In this document: one piece after another, positions 1 to 8,226 of the stretch
How positions within the stretch are numbered: position 1 is the stretch's first letter
Layout: every line of letters starts with the position of its first letter
Assembly (NCBI GenBank): GCA_963843755.1
Contig: CAWJLS010000002.1
Location: 124,001 to 188,000 of the forward strand
DNA: 64,000 nt
Direction of reading: 5' to 3'
DNA from: CAWJLS01 sp963843755
GTDB taxonomy: Bacteria; Acidobacteriota; Thermoanaerobaculia; Multivoradales; DATKCC01
Notes under the pieces: generated by a model
What the model was told of the DNA's origin: nothing
The model's input: only the letters and a program-made list of their open reading frames with translations
The model's database searches: none
Position numbers and translations under genes: made by a program

Positions 1-119
1 GCCTCGGCCACTACCGCATGCGCGGCTTCGTCACCATCGACACCAAGGAAGAGTTCGAGCAGTGGTTGGCGTCGAAAGCGCCGGCGCCCGAGTCCGAGGG
101 CGGAGACTTCTGGAACTGA
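1..119 (+). CDS. cytochrome c oxidase subunit II, C-terminal end (partial)
   Basis: Only the last 38 codons are inside the window, read in the frame that ends with TGA at 117-119. The visible peptide begins LGHYRM and continues with a beta-strand and a helix containing EEFEQWLA. In subunit II of haem-copper oxidases the CuA motif ends C-G-x-x-H-x-x-M, and it is followed by a VTVxxxEEFxxWL stretch, so the His and Met visible here match the last two copper ligands. The protein would accept electrons from cytochrome c on the periplasmic side. The call rests on a short fragment; the two CuA cysteines lie outside the window. Confidence 0.72.
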   Translation, partial: LGHYRMRGFVTIDTKEEFEQWLASKAPAPESEGGDFWN

Positions 120-138
120 GACGATTGGAACGAGGACG

Positions 139-1470
139 ATGACCACCAAGGCACGCGAGATCGAGGCGCTGGTCGTCGGCGCGGGCCCGGTCGGCATGCT
201 CGCCGCCCTGGCCCTGGCCGAACGGGGCGTCGCGGTCGAAATCGTCGACGAGGAGTGGCGGGCGACCTCCCGCAGCTACGCCCTGGCGCTCCATGCCGGC
301 ACCCTGGAGCGGCTCGACCGGATGGAGTCGGGCGACGGCCTGGTCGATCAGCTCCTCGCCCGCGGCCACCGGGTCGACCGGATCGCCTTCTACGACGGAG
401 CCCAGGGGCGGGAGCCGCGGGCGACCGTCGACCTGGGGGCGCTCGGTGGCAACCACCCGTTCGTCCTCGTCCTGCCCCAGAAGGACCTCGAAGACCTGCT
501 CGAAGAGCGCCTCGAGCGCCACGGCGTCCGCGTGCGCTGGAACCACCGCCTGGCCGACCTCCAGGTGGGCGAAGGCGACGAGCGCTCCCGCGCCGTCGTC
601 GAGCACCTGGGCAAAGAGTCGACCGGCTACAGCGTCGCGACCACGGTCTGGGTGGTGGAGAAGACCCTCGAGCTCGCGCCCCGCTACGTCGTCGGCGCCG
701 ACGGCCACCGCTCCCGCGTGCGCCGCGCCCTCGGCGTCGAGTTCCCGGAGCTCGGCGCACCGGCGCTCTACGCCGTCTTCGAGCTCGGCTCGAGCGCCGG
801 TCCGGCCGAAGAGGTGCGGGTGGTCCTGGGCTCAGACAGCGGCGACCCGCCGGCGGACACCCGCGGCCCTGGCGGCGCTGGCCGCTCCGACGTCCTCTGG
901 CCCCTCGGCCCCGACCGCCGGCGCTGGAGCTTCCAGGTCCAGCCCGCCGCCCTCGAGCGCGAAGACCGCAAGCGCCCGGACAAGAGCCGCCTCGCCGTCC
1001 AGGTCGGCCGCCACAGCTACCCCTACCTCTCCCGCGAAAGCATGGAAGCCCTGATCGCCGAGCGCGCCCCCTGGTTCGAAGGCCCCCTCGGCGACCTCGC
1101 CTGGTCCGTCGCCGTCCAGTTCGAGCGCCGCCTCGCCGCCGAGCTCGGCCGCGACGGCGTCTGGCTCGCCGGCGACGCCGCCCACCTCGGCCCGCCCATC
1201 GGCGTCCACAGCATGAACGCCGGCCTCGCCGAAGCCCTCGAGCTGGCCCAAGGCATCGCCTCCGGCGCGCCCGACACCCTCGAGCCCTACGGCATCGCCG
1301 TCCGCGCCGCCTGGCGCCAGCTCCTCGACCTCACCAAAGGCAAAGGCGTCGAAGCCACCCCCGGCGCCGACCCCTGGGTCGCCCAGCACGCCGGGCGTAT
1401 CCTCGCCAGCCTGCCGGCGGCGGGAGACCACCGGAAGAGGTTGGCGGAGCAGTTGGGGCTGCGGGTGTAG
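139..1470 (+). CDS. FAD-dependent monooxygenase (PHBH/UbiH-like family)
   Basis: The 443-residue protein has the three flavin signatures of class A aromatic hydroxylases: an N-terminal dinucleotide fold with GAGPVG at residues 14-19 and an acidic residue at the end of the second strand (EIVDEE), a middle GADG (about 186-189) that contacts FAD and NAD(P)H, and a GDAAH at about 345-349 that binds the flavin ribityl/pyrophosphate. The family uses NAD(P)H and O2 to hydroxylate aromatic or quinone precursors; the substrate cannot be read from sequence. The ATG at 139 follows a GAGG ribosome-binding site and lies 19 bp after the oxidase gene, so the two may be cotranscribed. Length is normal and no lesion is seen. 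Confidence 0.85.
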   Translation: MTTKAREIEALVVGAGPVGMLAALALAERGVAVEIVDEEWRATSRSYALALHAGTLERLDRMESGDGLVDQLLARGHRVDRIAFYDGAQGREPRATVDLGALGGNHPFVLVLPQKDLEDLLEERLERHGVRVRWNHRLADLQVGEGDERSRAVVEHLGKESTGYSVATTVWVVEKTLELAPRYVVGADGHRSRVRRALGVEFPELGAPALYAVFELGSSAGPAEEVRVVLGSDSGDPPADTRGPGGAGRSDVLWPLGPDRRRWSFQVQPAALEREDRKRPDKSRLAVQVGRHSYPYLSRESMEALIAERAPWFEGPLGDLAWSVAVQFERRLAAELGRDGVWLAGDAAHLGPPIGVHSMNAGLAEALELAQGIASGAPDTLEPYGIAVRAAWRQLLDLTKGKGVEATPGADPWVAQHAGRILASLPAAGDHRKRLAEQLGLRV

Positions 1471-1595
1471 AGGCAGCAACCCCGGCCCACATGATCGGCG
1501 GAGGGGGAGGCGGGCCAAGGCCGGCCACTTCAGGAAGAAAGCGGGATGCTCAGAGCGAGCGCGGGCGGCATCCTCTGAAGGTTCCTCGGTCCCGT

Positions 1596-1905
1596 TCAGA
1601 ACCAGAGATGCCGGTCGAGCGCAGTCTTGCTCTCCGCCAACCGGCCGGGCGGAAGCTGCCCGATGCGCTCTCCGATGCGCTCACGGGAGACGGTCCGGAT
1701 CTGCTCACAGAGCGCCTTGCTGGTTCGGGGAAGGCCACCTTCATCGGTCGGGGTACGGACCCGAAATGGTAGATCCTGCCAGCCGTTGAGGAGATCGGGT
1801 CCACGGTGACCGTTGGGCTCGAGCGGTTGGCGAGCGCGTCTTGCCAAGCTCCGAGTCGAAGACCGGGCCGACGATGACGGTGAGCTCGTTCCCCTGGTCT
1901 GTCAG
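1596..1905 (-). pseudogene. decayed MazF/PemK-like toxin remnant
   Basis: Downstream of the antitoxin at 1902-2117 the minus strand carries pieces of a MazF-like ribonuclease in two frames. The piece ending at 1596 reads LPFRVR..TDEGGLPRTSKA.. followed by EQIRTVSRERIGERIGQLP and LAESKTALDRHLWF. This is the family's C-terminal pattern (GL-x-x-S, Q-I-R-T-V, L/I-G-x-L). An upstream piece (about 1840-1905) in another frame reads NELTVIVGPVFDSELGKTR. The usual N-terminus with the RGDIW motif and the middle are missing or out of frame. I infer a toxin broken by at least one frameshift and a deletion, leaving an orphan antitoxin. The family is fairly clear; exact ends are approximate. Confidence 0.6.
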
Positions 1906-2117
1906 GGGCCCTCGGCTTCGTTCCACGCGGGATCGAGCGAGGGGTTCTCGGCTTCCGATCGGTAGCCTTCCTCCAACGCCTGTGCCAAGCGGGCGGTCCT
2001 GAGCCCTTCGACCCGATCCTGGAGAGCGGTCTGGATGAGCTCGCTCAGCGGCCCGCCCTGGGCCAACTCTCGCGCGTCGCGGGCGAGGTCGTCGGGGATG
2101 GTCACGGTTGTACGCAT
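1902..2117 (-). CDS. ribbon-helix-helix antitoxin (MazE/VapB type)
   Basis: The 71-residue protein starts MRTTVTIPDDLARDARELA, the beta-strand and first helix of a ribbon-helix-helix DNA-binding domain, followed by SELIQTALQDRV for the second helix. The C-terminal tail (EEGYRSEAENPSLDPAW) has the composition of RHH antitoxin toxin-binding tails. It would bind its own promoter and neutralise the toxin downstream, which is decayed here. The tail stops shortly after DPAWNEAEGP, near the point where the toxin gene begins to fall apart, so it may itself be slightly altered. It is divergent from the intact antitoxin gene at 2249 and shares a 131-bp control region with it. Confidence 0.75.
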   Translation of the reverse strand: MRTTVTIPDDLARDARELAQGGPLSELIQTALQDRVEGLRTARLAQALEEGYRSEAENPSLDPAWNEAEGP

Positions 2118-2248
2118 GGCGGCTGTTGCATCGTGTCATGCATCTTGAACTGGTGCATCTCATGGTGAGAGATCGGCGACCCGCTGGATCTTCTGGGGGG
2201 GGGATTGTGGTACTATCCCACTGGACCGATTTGCTGGAGAATCCACCC
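2118..2248. promoter_or_regulatory. divergent control region between two antitoxin genes
   Basis: The gap between the leftward RHH antitoxin and the rightward AbrB-type antitoxin is richer in A+T than its surroundings. It holds three TGCAT-type words in its left half (including the palindrome ATGCAT). In its right half it has a GGGAT/ATCCC inverted repeat (2201-2205 and 2215-2219) spanning a TACTAT that could be a -10 element. Both antitoxin families autoregulate by binding such repeats. The repeats are seen directly; their use as operators is inferred. Confidence 0.4.
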
Positions 2249-2572
2249 ATGCCCGTCCGAACCCCCTATCTCACGCTCGATGCCAAGGGCCGCGCCACGC
2301 TCCCGGAGGAGGTGCGGACGGCGCTCGGCGTGGAGACCGGCGACATCATCCTGCTCGAAGCGACGGACCACGGTACCTTCGAGATGACGCCGGCGCGGTT
2401 GGTCCCCCGGGATCAGCTCTGGTTCCACGATCCGGCTGTTCGGAAGCGGGTCGAGGCGGCGGAGGAGGACTTCGCCGCGGGGCGGTCGGCTCGCACGGAG
2501 ACACCGGACGAGGCGCAGGCGTTCCTGGACAGCCTGAAGCAGCAGAGCGCCGATCGGCGGGATGAGCGCTAG
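2249..2572 (+). CDS. AbrB/MazE-type antitoxin
   Basis: The 107-residue protein begins with a swapped-hairpin AbrB/SpoVT-like domain (residues about 5-50: TLDAKGRATLPEEVRTALGVE followed by GDIILLEA), which is the DNA-binding part of MazE-like antitoxins. The C-terminal half is polar and probably wraps the toxin. I chose the ATG at 2249 because it gives the normal distance to the AbrB domain; the frame is open further upstream, but that part has no homologous look. It overlaps the following toxin gene by 11 bp, the translational coupling typical of type II modules. Autoregulation through the upstream repeats is likely. Confidence 0.8.
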   Translation: MPVRTPYLTLDAKGRATLPEEVRTALGVETGDIILLEATDHGTFEMTPARLVPRDQLWFHDPAVRKRVEAAEEDFAAGRSARTETPDEAQAFLDSLKQQSADRRDER

Positions 2573-2849
2573 GCAGACGTTCCTCGCTGCCGAGTGGTCC
2601 GAGCAGTGGAAGAAGAGCTACTCGCGCCTCGGGCCTGAGCAGCAGGCCGCCTGCGGCCGAGCTGCGATCGGGCTGATCAAGCGGGCCAATCTTCCCGGCC
2701 TCCGGATCAAGCCGATCCAGCCACAGAAGGTCTATCTCGAAGCGCGGCTGAACAAGGGCGACCGGATCATCTTCCGCATCGACGGTGGGACGATCTACTT
2801 CGTCGACGTCGTCTCCCATGACGAGATCGGCCGGCACGGGAAGAAGTGA
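2562..2849 (+). CDS. RelE/ParE-superfamily-like toxin
   Basis: This 95-residue protein starts at an ATG inside the end of the antitoxin gene. Its size and pattern fit the RelE/ParE barrel fold: an N-terminal helix pair (EWSEQWKKSYSRLGPEQQAA), then KVYLEARLNKGDRIIFRID and GTIYFVDVVSHDEIGRHGKK. The last strand ending in a basic H-x-x-x-x-H tail resembles ribosome-dependent mRNA interferases. Whether it cuts mRNA or attacks gyrase cannot be decided. Position behind an AbrB antitoxin with overlapping frames is the strongest evidence that it is the toxin of the pair. Confidence 0.7.
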   Translation: MSARQTFLAAEWSEQWKKSYSRLGPEQQAACGRAAIGLIKRANLPGLRIKPIQPQKVYLEARLNKGDRIIFRIDGGTIYFVDVVSHDEIGRHGKK

Positions 2850-3026
2850 TCAGGAGTGCGTCGGCATCGAGACTTCTAGCCCCTGAAATGGTCTCAGGGC
2901 GTTCCTGCACTCCTGGCGGAGGGCTGCCTCAGGCCATCCGATCTGAGAGGGCCACCCGATCTGACAGGATAGTGACGCACTCCCCCCACTCGATGCCCCG
3001 CGGTCCATCGCGAGGAGGATGCCGCT

Positions 3027-6000
3027 TTGCCCATGCACCGATCCGCCTGCCGATCCCTGCTCCGTTCCTGGGTCGCTCTCGCCCTGGTCCTGGTGACCCT
3101 GGCGACTCTGGTGACCCTGGCGACGCTCGCGACCCTGCCGGCGTTCGCCGACACTCCCGGCGCTGCAGGCCAGTCGGCCGCGCCGCCCGCGGGCGACCTC
3201 ACGACCTCTCTGCTCGCGCAGATCCGTGGCGAGTCCCTCGATCCGGCGAAGGCGGTCCACCTGGAGGGTGTGGCGCTCGAGGCCGGGGCGGGCCGGTTGG
3301 TGCTCGAGGACGGCACGTTGATCCCGGCGACGGAGGTCGGGGGTGGGGTGGAGGAGATGGTCTTCCTCGGCCGCGGGCGGCTGGTGGTGGAGCCGCCGGA
3401 CGACATCGAGGCGGGGCAGCTCGAGCTTTACACCGGCGGGCGGCGGCTGGACGAGGAGATCACGGAGGCGGTGTTCGCGGTCGGCAACGACCAGGCGGTC
3501 GCCGCGCTCCTCGATCGGCCGGACCGGCAGACGGAGGACGCGCTCGATTCCGCGACCCTCGATCGGGCGAAGGAGCTCTTCGCTTCGTGGCACGACGGGC
3601 CCACGCGCCGCCACCTGGCGATCGAGACGTCGATCCTGCTGGACGCCCTCGGCGAGCCCGGCTACGAGGACCTGTTCGTCGGGCAGTTCCGGAGCGAGGC
3701 GCTGGGAGAGTTCCTCTACGTGGTCGATCCGGACGAGGCCGAGCAGGTCACCCTGGGGCAGTTCGTGCCGCTCGAGGTGGAGGGGCGCGACCGGCGCAAG
3801 CTGGAGCGGGAGCTCGACCGCCAGCGCCGCCGTGGCCGGATGATCGGCCTCGAGCTGGATGACCTGGGGGAGTGGCAGACCTGGATGTCGACGGTTCAGG
3901 GTCTGCCGGGCCGCGGCTCGTTCGAGCCGTCCAGGTACGAGATCGACGCCACTCTGGAAGGTCACAAGCTCCAGCTCACGGGGCATTGCCGGGTCACCCT
4001 CGACTCCCAGAGCCCCTGGCGCCGGAGGGTCGCGTTCTCCGTCAGCCCGGACCTCACCGTCACCGCGGCCCGGGACGGAGACGGGCACGACCTCCCCCTG
4101 CTGCCGTCTCCCGGCGAGCTGACGGTGCTCCTCCCCGAGCCGGTGCCGGCCGGCCAGCAGGTGGTCGTCGAGCTCGACTTCGACGGCAGCCCGATCGAGA
4201 AGCTGGACACCAAGAGCTTCGTTCTGCGCGACACAGTCGGCTGGTACCCCCACACCGGGCTGCTGGACCGGGCCACCTACGACGTGACGCTCCACTGGCC
4301 CGACCACCTCGACATGGCGGCCCCGGGCAAGCGGCTCGACGGCGGCAAGAAGGGCGGGGTGCGCTGGCAGCACCGCGTGCTCGAGCATCCGACCTTCGGC
4401 TACAGCTTCGAGATCGCGAGCTTCGACCGCACCACCGCCAAGGCCGGCGACGTGGAGATCGAGCTCTACGTCGACTTCCTCTCCTCGCCCCTGATCAAGC
4501 AGGAGCGCAAGGAGATCCTCCAGACGGTCACCGACGCCCTGGACTACTACCAGGAGATCTTCGGCCCGTACCCGCTCGACCACCTGACCGTCGCCACCTC
4601 GCCGCGCGACTACTCGCAGTCGCTGCTCGGCTTCATGACCCTGTCGAGCGTCATGGTCGGCGACGTCGGCTTCTTGGGCCTGTTCCAGGAAGACCGCCGG
4701 GTCGTCATCGCCCACGAGCTGGCCCACCAGTGGTGGGGGCACGTGGTCGGCTGGGCCGGCTACCGCGACCAGTGGATCAGCGAGGCGATGGCCAACTACT
4801 GCGCCCTCCTCTACGCCCGCAACCGGCTGGAGCAGAAGCCGTGGCGCGGGCCGACGTCCGGCTGGGTCGGCGCGCTGACCCGGACCACGGAGGACGGCCG
4901 GCCGATCGAGTCCCTCGGCCCGGTGGTGCTCGGGGAGCGCCTGGTGTCGAGCCGCTGGCCCAGCGCCTACGAGGCGATCGTCTACCGCAAGGGGGCGGTC
5001 GTGCTCGACATGATCGCGCGCCTGTTCGGCGAGGACGGCTTCGTCAAGATCCTGGGGGCGATCACGCGCGCCGCCGACTTCCGCCCGGTGACGACCGAGA
5101 GCTTCCTCGACCTGGTGGAGAAGGCCTCCGGCAACGCCGTCGACCTGGACCCGTTCGCACGGCAGTTCATCTACGGCACGGGCCTGCCCGAGGTCTACTA
5201 CGACTACCACTTCGAGCCGGCCGGAGACGGAAAGTGGACGGTGGTCGGCACGGCCAGCCAGCAGTCGCCCTACCGCTTCGAGTACCGGGTGGCGCGCCGG
5301 GACGGCGGTGGGTTCGACGTCGTCCGGAAGGCGGTCGACCAGGTGAAGGTCGACGACTCGCGGCTCGTGGTGCCCGTCCAGATCGTGGTCGAGACGACGG
5401 ATGGCGACGGGCGCCTGACGCTCGAGGGGCACACGCTGCTCCAGGGGCCGGAGACGCCGATCGACTTCACGCTCTCGTACCGGCCGGTGGAGGTCCTGTT
5501 CGACCCCGACCACCTGGTCTTCGGCCTGTTCTACAACCAGCGGCGTTGGCCGAAGCGGACGCTCTACTACCGAGGCCTCGATCTGGCGGCGAGGGGTGAG
5601 TGGGACGAGGCCGACGCGATGTACCGTCAGGCGCTCGAGGCGAAGGTCTCGGACGAGGTCGAGCTCGACGAGGAGCTGGACGAGGACGACGTCACGACGG
5701 CCGGCCGTCGTCTCGACACCCGCATCCTGCTCCACCTGGCCCGTCTCGCCCTGGACCGGGATCGTGACCAGGAGGCCGTGGCCGACCTCGACCGTGCGGA
5801 AGGGCTGTTCAAGCGCGACGATCCGTTCTGGATGCGGGCGGATCTCAAGGTGCTCCGCGCGCGCGCCGCGCTCCGCCGCGGGGACTACCAGGCGGCCTAC
5901 GACGAGCTACGCCACAAGGCCCTGCGGGAGGACGTCGAGGACACCGACGGCCTGGCGATCCTGGCCGTCGCCGCCCGCCAGGTGGGAGACCAGGACGAGG

Positions 6001-6065
6001 CGGATCGCGGCTACCGCGCCGCCGAGGCAGCGGGCGTCGACCTGTCGGTGCTGGACGAGGAGTGA
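3027..6065 (+). CDS. secreted M1-family aminopeptidase with C-terminal helical-repeat region
   Basis: The 1012-residue protein has an N-terminal signal segment (residues about 13-38, a run of VTLATL repeats ending at AFA). It contains the gluzincin zinc site H563-E-L-A-H567 with the third ligand E586 exactly 18 residues later (ISEAMANY), followed by the M1 catalytic region. M1 enzymes remove N-terminal residues from peptides; with the signal it should act in the periplasm or outside. Residues after about 830 look like tetratricopeptide-type helical repeats (DRAEGLFKRDD, LRRGDYQAAYDEL). The usual GxMEN substrate motif is not obvious; SLLGFMTLSS occupies that place, so substrate range may differ. 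TTG at 3027 sits 8 nt after GAGGAGG; ATG at 3033 is the alternative start. Confidence 0.85.
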   Translation: MPMHRSACRSLLRSWVALALVLVTLATLVTLATLATLPAFADTPGAAGQSAAPPAGDLTTSLLAQIRGESLDPAKAVHLEGVALEAGAGRLVLEDGTLIPATEVGGGVEEMVFLGRGRLVVEPPDDIEAGQLELYTGGRRLDEEITEAVFAVGNDQAVAALLDRPDRQTEDALDSATLDRAKELFASWHDGPTRRHLAIETSILLDALGEPGYEDLFVGQFRSEALGEFLYVVDPDEAEQVTLGQFVPLEVEGRDRRKLERELDRQRRRGRMIGLELDDLGEWQTWMSTVQGLPGRGSFEPSRYEIDATLEGHKLQLTGHCRVTLDSQSPWRRRVAFSVSPDLTVTAARDGDGHDLPLLPSPGELTVLLPEPVPAGQQVVVELDFDGSPIEKLDTKSFVLRDTVGWYPHTGLLDRATYDVTLHWPDHLDMAAPGKRLDGGKKGGVRWQHRVLEHPTFGYSFEIASFDRTTAKAGDVEIELYVDFLSSPLIKQERKEILQTVTDALDYYQEIFGPYPLDHLTVATSPRDYSQSLLGFMTLSSVMVGDVGFLGLFQEDRRVVIAHELAHQWWGHVVGWAGYRDQWISEAMANYCALLYARNRLEQKPWRGPTSGWVGALTRTTEDGRPIESLGPVVLGERLVSSRWPSAYEAIVYRKGAVVLDMIARLFGEDGFVKILGAITRAADFRPVTTESFLDLVEKASGNAVDLDPFARQFIYGTGLPEVYYDYHFEPAGDGKWTVVGTASQQSPYRFEYRVARRDGGGFDVVRKAVDQVKVDDSRLVVPVQIVVETTDGDGRLTLEGHTLLQGPETPIDFTLSYRPVEVLFDPDHLVFGLFYNQRRWPKRTLYYRGLDLAARGEWDEADAMYRQALEAKVSDEVELDEELDEDDVTTAGRRLDTRILLHLARLALDRDRDQEAVADLDRAEGLFKRDDPFWMRADLKVLRARAALRRGDYQAAYDELRHKALREDVEDTDGLAILAVAARQVGDQDEADRGYRAAEAAGVDLSVLDEE

Positions 6066-6085
6066 CGGGGCGCCGCCCCGGTCGC

Positions 6086-6550
6086 TCAGTCGACCCCGAT
6101 GTCCTCGTTCCAGACCTCGGGGTGCTCCCGGATGAACCCGCCGAGCAGCTCCGCGCACGCGTCCGAGTCGAGGTCGATCACCTCGATCCCCCGCTCGCGC
6201 AGCCAGTCCTCGCCACCCTGGAAGGTGCGCGACTCGCCGATCACCACCGCGCCGATGCCGAACTGGACGACCAGGCCGCTGCAGTACCAGCACGGCGCCA
6301 GGGTCGTCACCATCACCGTGTCCCGGTAGCTCCGCTGGCGGCCCGCCTTGCGGAAGGCGTCGGTCTCGCCGTGGACCGACGGATCGCCCTCCTGCACCCG
6401 GCGGTTGTGGCCGCGGCCGAGGAGCGTCCCGTCGCGGCGGAAGAGCGCCGCGCCGATCGGGATGCCGCCCTCGGCGAGGCCGGTTCGGGCCTCGTCGAGG
6501 GCGACGGTGAGCATGCGTTCGGCGGCGGTGCGGTCGAGGGGGGAGGTCAT
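6086..6550 (-). CDS. cytosine deaminase, yeast Fcy1-like nucleoside/nucleobase deaminase family
   Basis: The 154-residue protein has the zinc-deaminase motifs HGE (in VHGETDAFRKAG, His ligand and catalytic Glu) and PCWYC (two Cys ligands). It matches the small fungal-type cytosine deaminase more than tRNA or guanine deaminases: NRRVQEGDPSVHGE, the YRDTVMVTTLAPCWYCSG stretch, and the C-terminal end PEVWNEDIG, which resembles the yeast tail. The family hydrolyses cytosine to uracil and ammonia in the cytoplasm for pyrimidine salvage. It is convergent with the M1 peptidase gene (20 bp apart) and is not in an operon with other pyrimidine genes. A related nucleobase deaminase (adenine) lies at 38850-40604. 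Confidence 0.8.
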   Translation of the reverse strand: MTSPLDRTAAERMLTVALDEARTGLAEGGIPIGAALFRRDGTLLGRGHNRRVQEGDPSVHGETDAFRKAGRQRSYRDTVMVTTLAPCWYCSGLVVQFGIGAVVIGESRTFQGGEDWLRERGIEVIDLDSDACAELLGGFIREHPEVWNEDIGVD

Positions 6551-6572
6551 TCCGGCAGAATACCGTAGCGCG

Positions 6573-8084
6573 TCAGCCGGCTAGGCGCCGCACCGCGAGC
6601 GCTCCGAAGGCGGCGATCAGCGACGCGAGGAGGGCGAGCCCCCAGCCGCTGGCGGCGGGGATCTCGATCACCGAGGCCTGGCGTCCCAGGTAGTGGCTCG
6701 GGTCCGTCGTCAGGGCCAGCCGCCGGTCGGGGAGCCGGGCGGTGACCGTGCCGAGGTTCTCGTACTGGCCCTCGGCGACCGAGCCGGCGGCGGTGCAGGT
6801 CATCGACTCACCCGGCGCCAGGGAGGTCTTCGGGCAGCTCACCACCAGCGTGGGGTCGCTGTCGGTCACTTCGATCTCGGTCAGCGGGTCGGTTCCGGCG
6901 GTGACGACGTAGGTCCAGACGACCGCGGTGCCCATGGCGAGCTCCGGCCCCGGTGCGACGTCGGCATCGACGCCATCGGTCGCTTTCTCGAGGTGAACCG
7001 GTCCGAGCAAGCCGCCGAAGTAGTGGCTCGGGTCCACGGCCGTGAGCGTGCCGTCGGCCGGAGTGGTGGCGGTGACCGTGCCGAGATTGGCGTACTGGCC
7101 TGCCTGGGCCGTCCCGGAGGCCGTGCAGACCATGGTCTCGCCCGGGTCGAGCACGGTCGCGGGGCAGGAGACGACGACGCCCTGGTCGTCGGTGACCGAG
7201 ACGTCGGTGAGCGTGACCAGGCCGAGGTTGGTCACCGTGTAGGTCCAGATCACCGAGCCACCGACCAGGATCGACGGCCCCGGTGGGGTGTCGGCGTCGA
7301 AGCCGTTGGTCGCCTTCTGGAGATCGATCGCCGCTTCCGGCTGGGCGCCGAAGTAGTGGCTGGGATCGGCGGCGACGACCTGCCCTCCCGTCGGAAGGCT
7401 GGCGGTGACCGTGCCGAGGTTGGAGTACTGGCCCGCCGCGACCGTGCCCGACGCAGTGCAGGTCATGGACGCGCTCGGCGCCAGCGTGTCCGTGGGACAG
7501 GAGACGGCGACGCCCTGGTCGTCGATCACCGAGACGGCGCTCAGGGTCTCCCGTCCGGTGTTGGTGACGACATAGGTCCAGGTCACCGGTTGGCCGACCA
7601 ACAGAACCGGTCCGGGTGGCGCATCCGCGTCGACGCCGTCGGTCGCCTTCTCGAGGCTCACCGCGTCGGAGGTGGGAAAGCCCAGGTAGTGGCTGGGGTC
7701 CGAAGCGGAGACCGGCTGCTCGACGAGAGACGCCGTCACCGTGCCGAGGTTGGCGTACTGGCCGAGCTGGGCCGTGCCGGACGCCGTGCAGGTCATGGAT
7801 TCGCTGCCCGCCAGGCTGCTGGCCGGGCAGCTCACCACGACCCCCTGGTCGTCGGTGACCTCGATGCCGAAGAGATCCTGCTCCGTCAGGTTGGTGACGA
7901 CATAGGTCCAGGTCACCGGATCACCCACCGGGATCGCCGGCCCCGGAGCGACGTCGGCGTCGAAGCCGTTGGTCGCCTTCTCGAGGGAGATCGCTTGGGG
8001 CGCCTGGGCCGAGAGCGGGCTGGTGAGGACCAGGGCCCAGGCCAAGGGGCATGCCACGGAAACGATGCCAGCGCGAGCGGACAT
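6573..8084 (-). CDS. secreted protein with four DUF11-like repeats and IPTL-CTERM-like tail
   Basis: The 503-residue protein has a signal peptide (ending SAQA), then four tandem units of about 105 residues. Each unit follows the pattern LEKATNG.DAD..PGP, TWTYVVTN, VTDDQGVVVSCP, SMTCTASGTA..GQYANLGTVTA, DPSHYLG. Such units are Ig-like adhesin/surface domains of the DUF11 type. The end is IPAASGWGLALLA, a hydrophobic stretch, and RRLAG, the layout of IPTL-CTERM sorting signals. I chose the ATG at 8084 because AAGGAGG lies 6 nt upstream; the frame stays open further but without a signal peptide. The repeats are well matched, suggesting recent duplication. No sorting protease is visible nearby. 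Confidence 0.75.
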   Translation of the reverse strand: MSARAGIVSVACPLAWALVLTSPLSAQAPQAISLEKATNGFDADVAPGPAIPVGDPVTWTYVVTNLTEQDLFGIEVTDDQGVVVSCPASSLAGSESMTCTASGTAQLGQYANLGTVTASLVEQPVSASDPSHYLGFPTSDAVSLEKATDGVDADAPPGPVLLVGQPVTWTYVVTNTGRETLSAVSVIDDQGVAVSCPTDTLAPSASMTCTASGTVAAGQYSNLGTVTASLPTGGQVVAADPSHYFGAQPEAAIDLQKATNGFDADTPPGPSILVGGSVIWTYTVTNLGLVTLTDVSVTDDQGVVVSCPATVLDPGETMVCTASGTAQAGQYANLGTVTATTPADGTLTAVDPSHYFGGLLGPVHLEKATDGVDADVAPGPELAMGTAVVWTYVVTAGTDPLTEIEVTDSDPTLVVSCPKTSLAPGESMTCTAAGSVAEGQYENLGTVTARLPDRRLALTTDPSHYLGRQASVIEIPAASGWGLALLASLIAAFGALAVRRLAG

Positions 8085-8226
8085 GCGGCTCCTCCTTCCG
8101 TCCAGGGGTGAAGCACCACGTGAGGGGAACCTATCGCGGGGACCGCGGGAAGGGAATACCCCGCCGCGCCGCCACCATCCACCCGGCACCCCGTTCGGGC
8201 ACCCAGCTCGAGCGGAATGCCCGCGC

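Noticed and set aside
2850..5735. Very long open frame on the minus strand opposite the M1 peptidase
   Set aside because: Composition (Leu/Arg/Val/Glu-rich) is the typical antisense shadow of a GC-rich gene; no domain, and the plus-strand gene has a full catalytic site.
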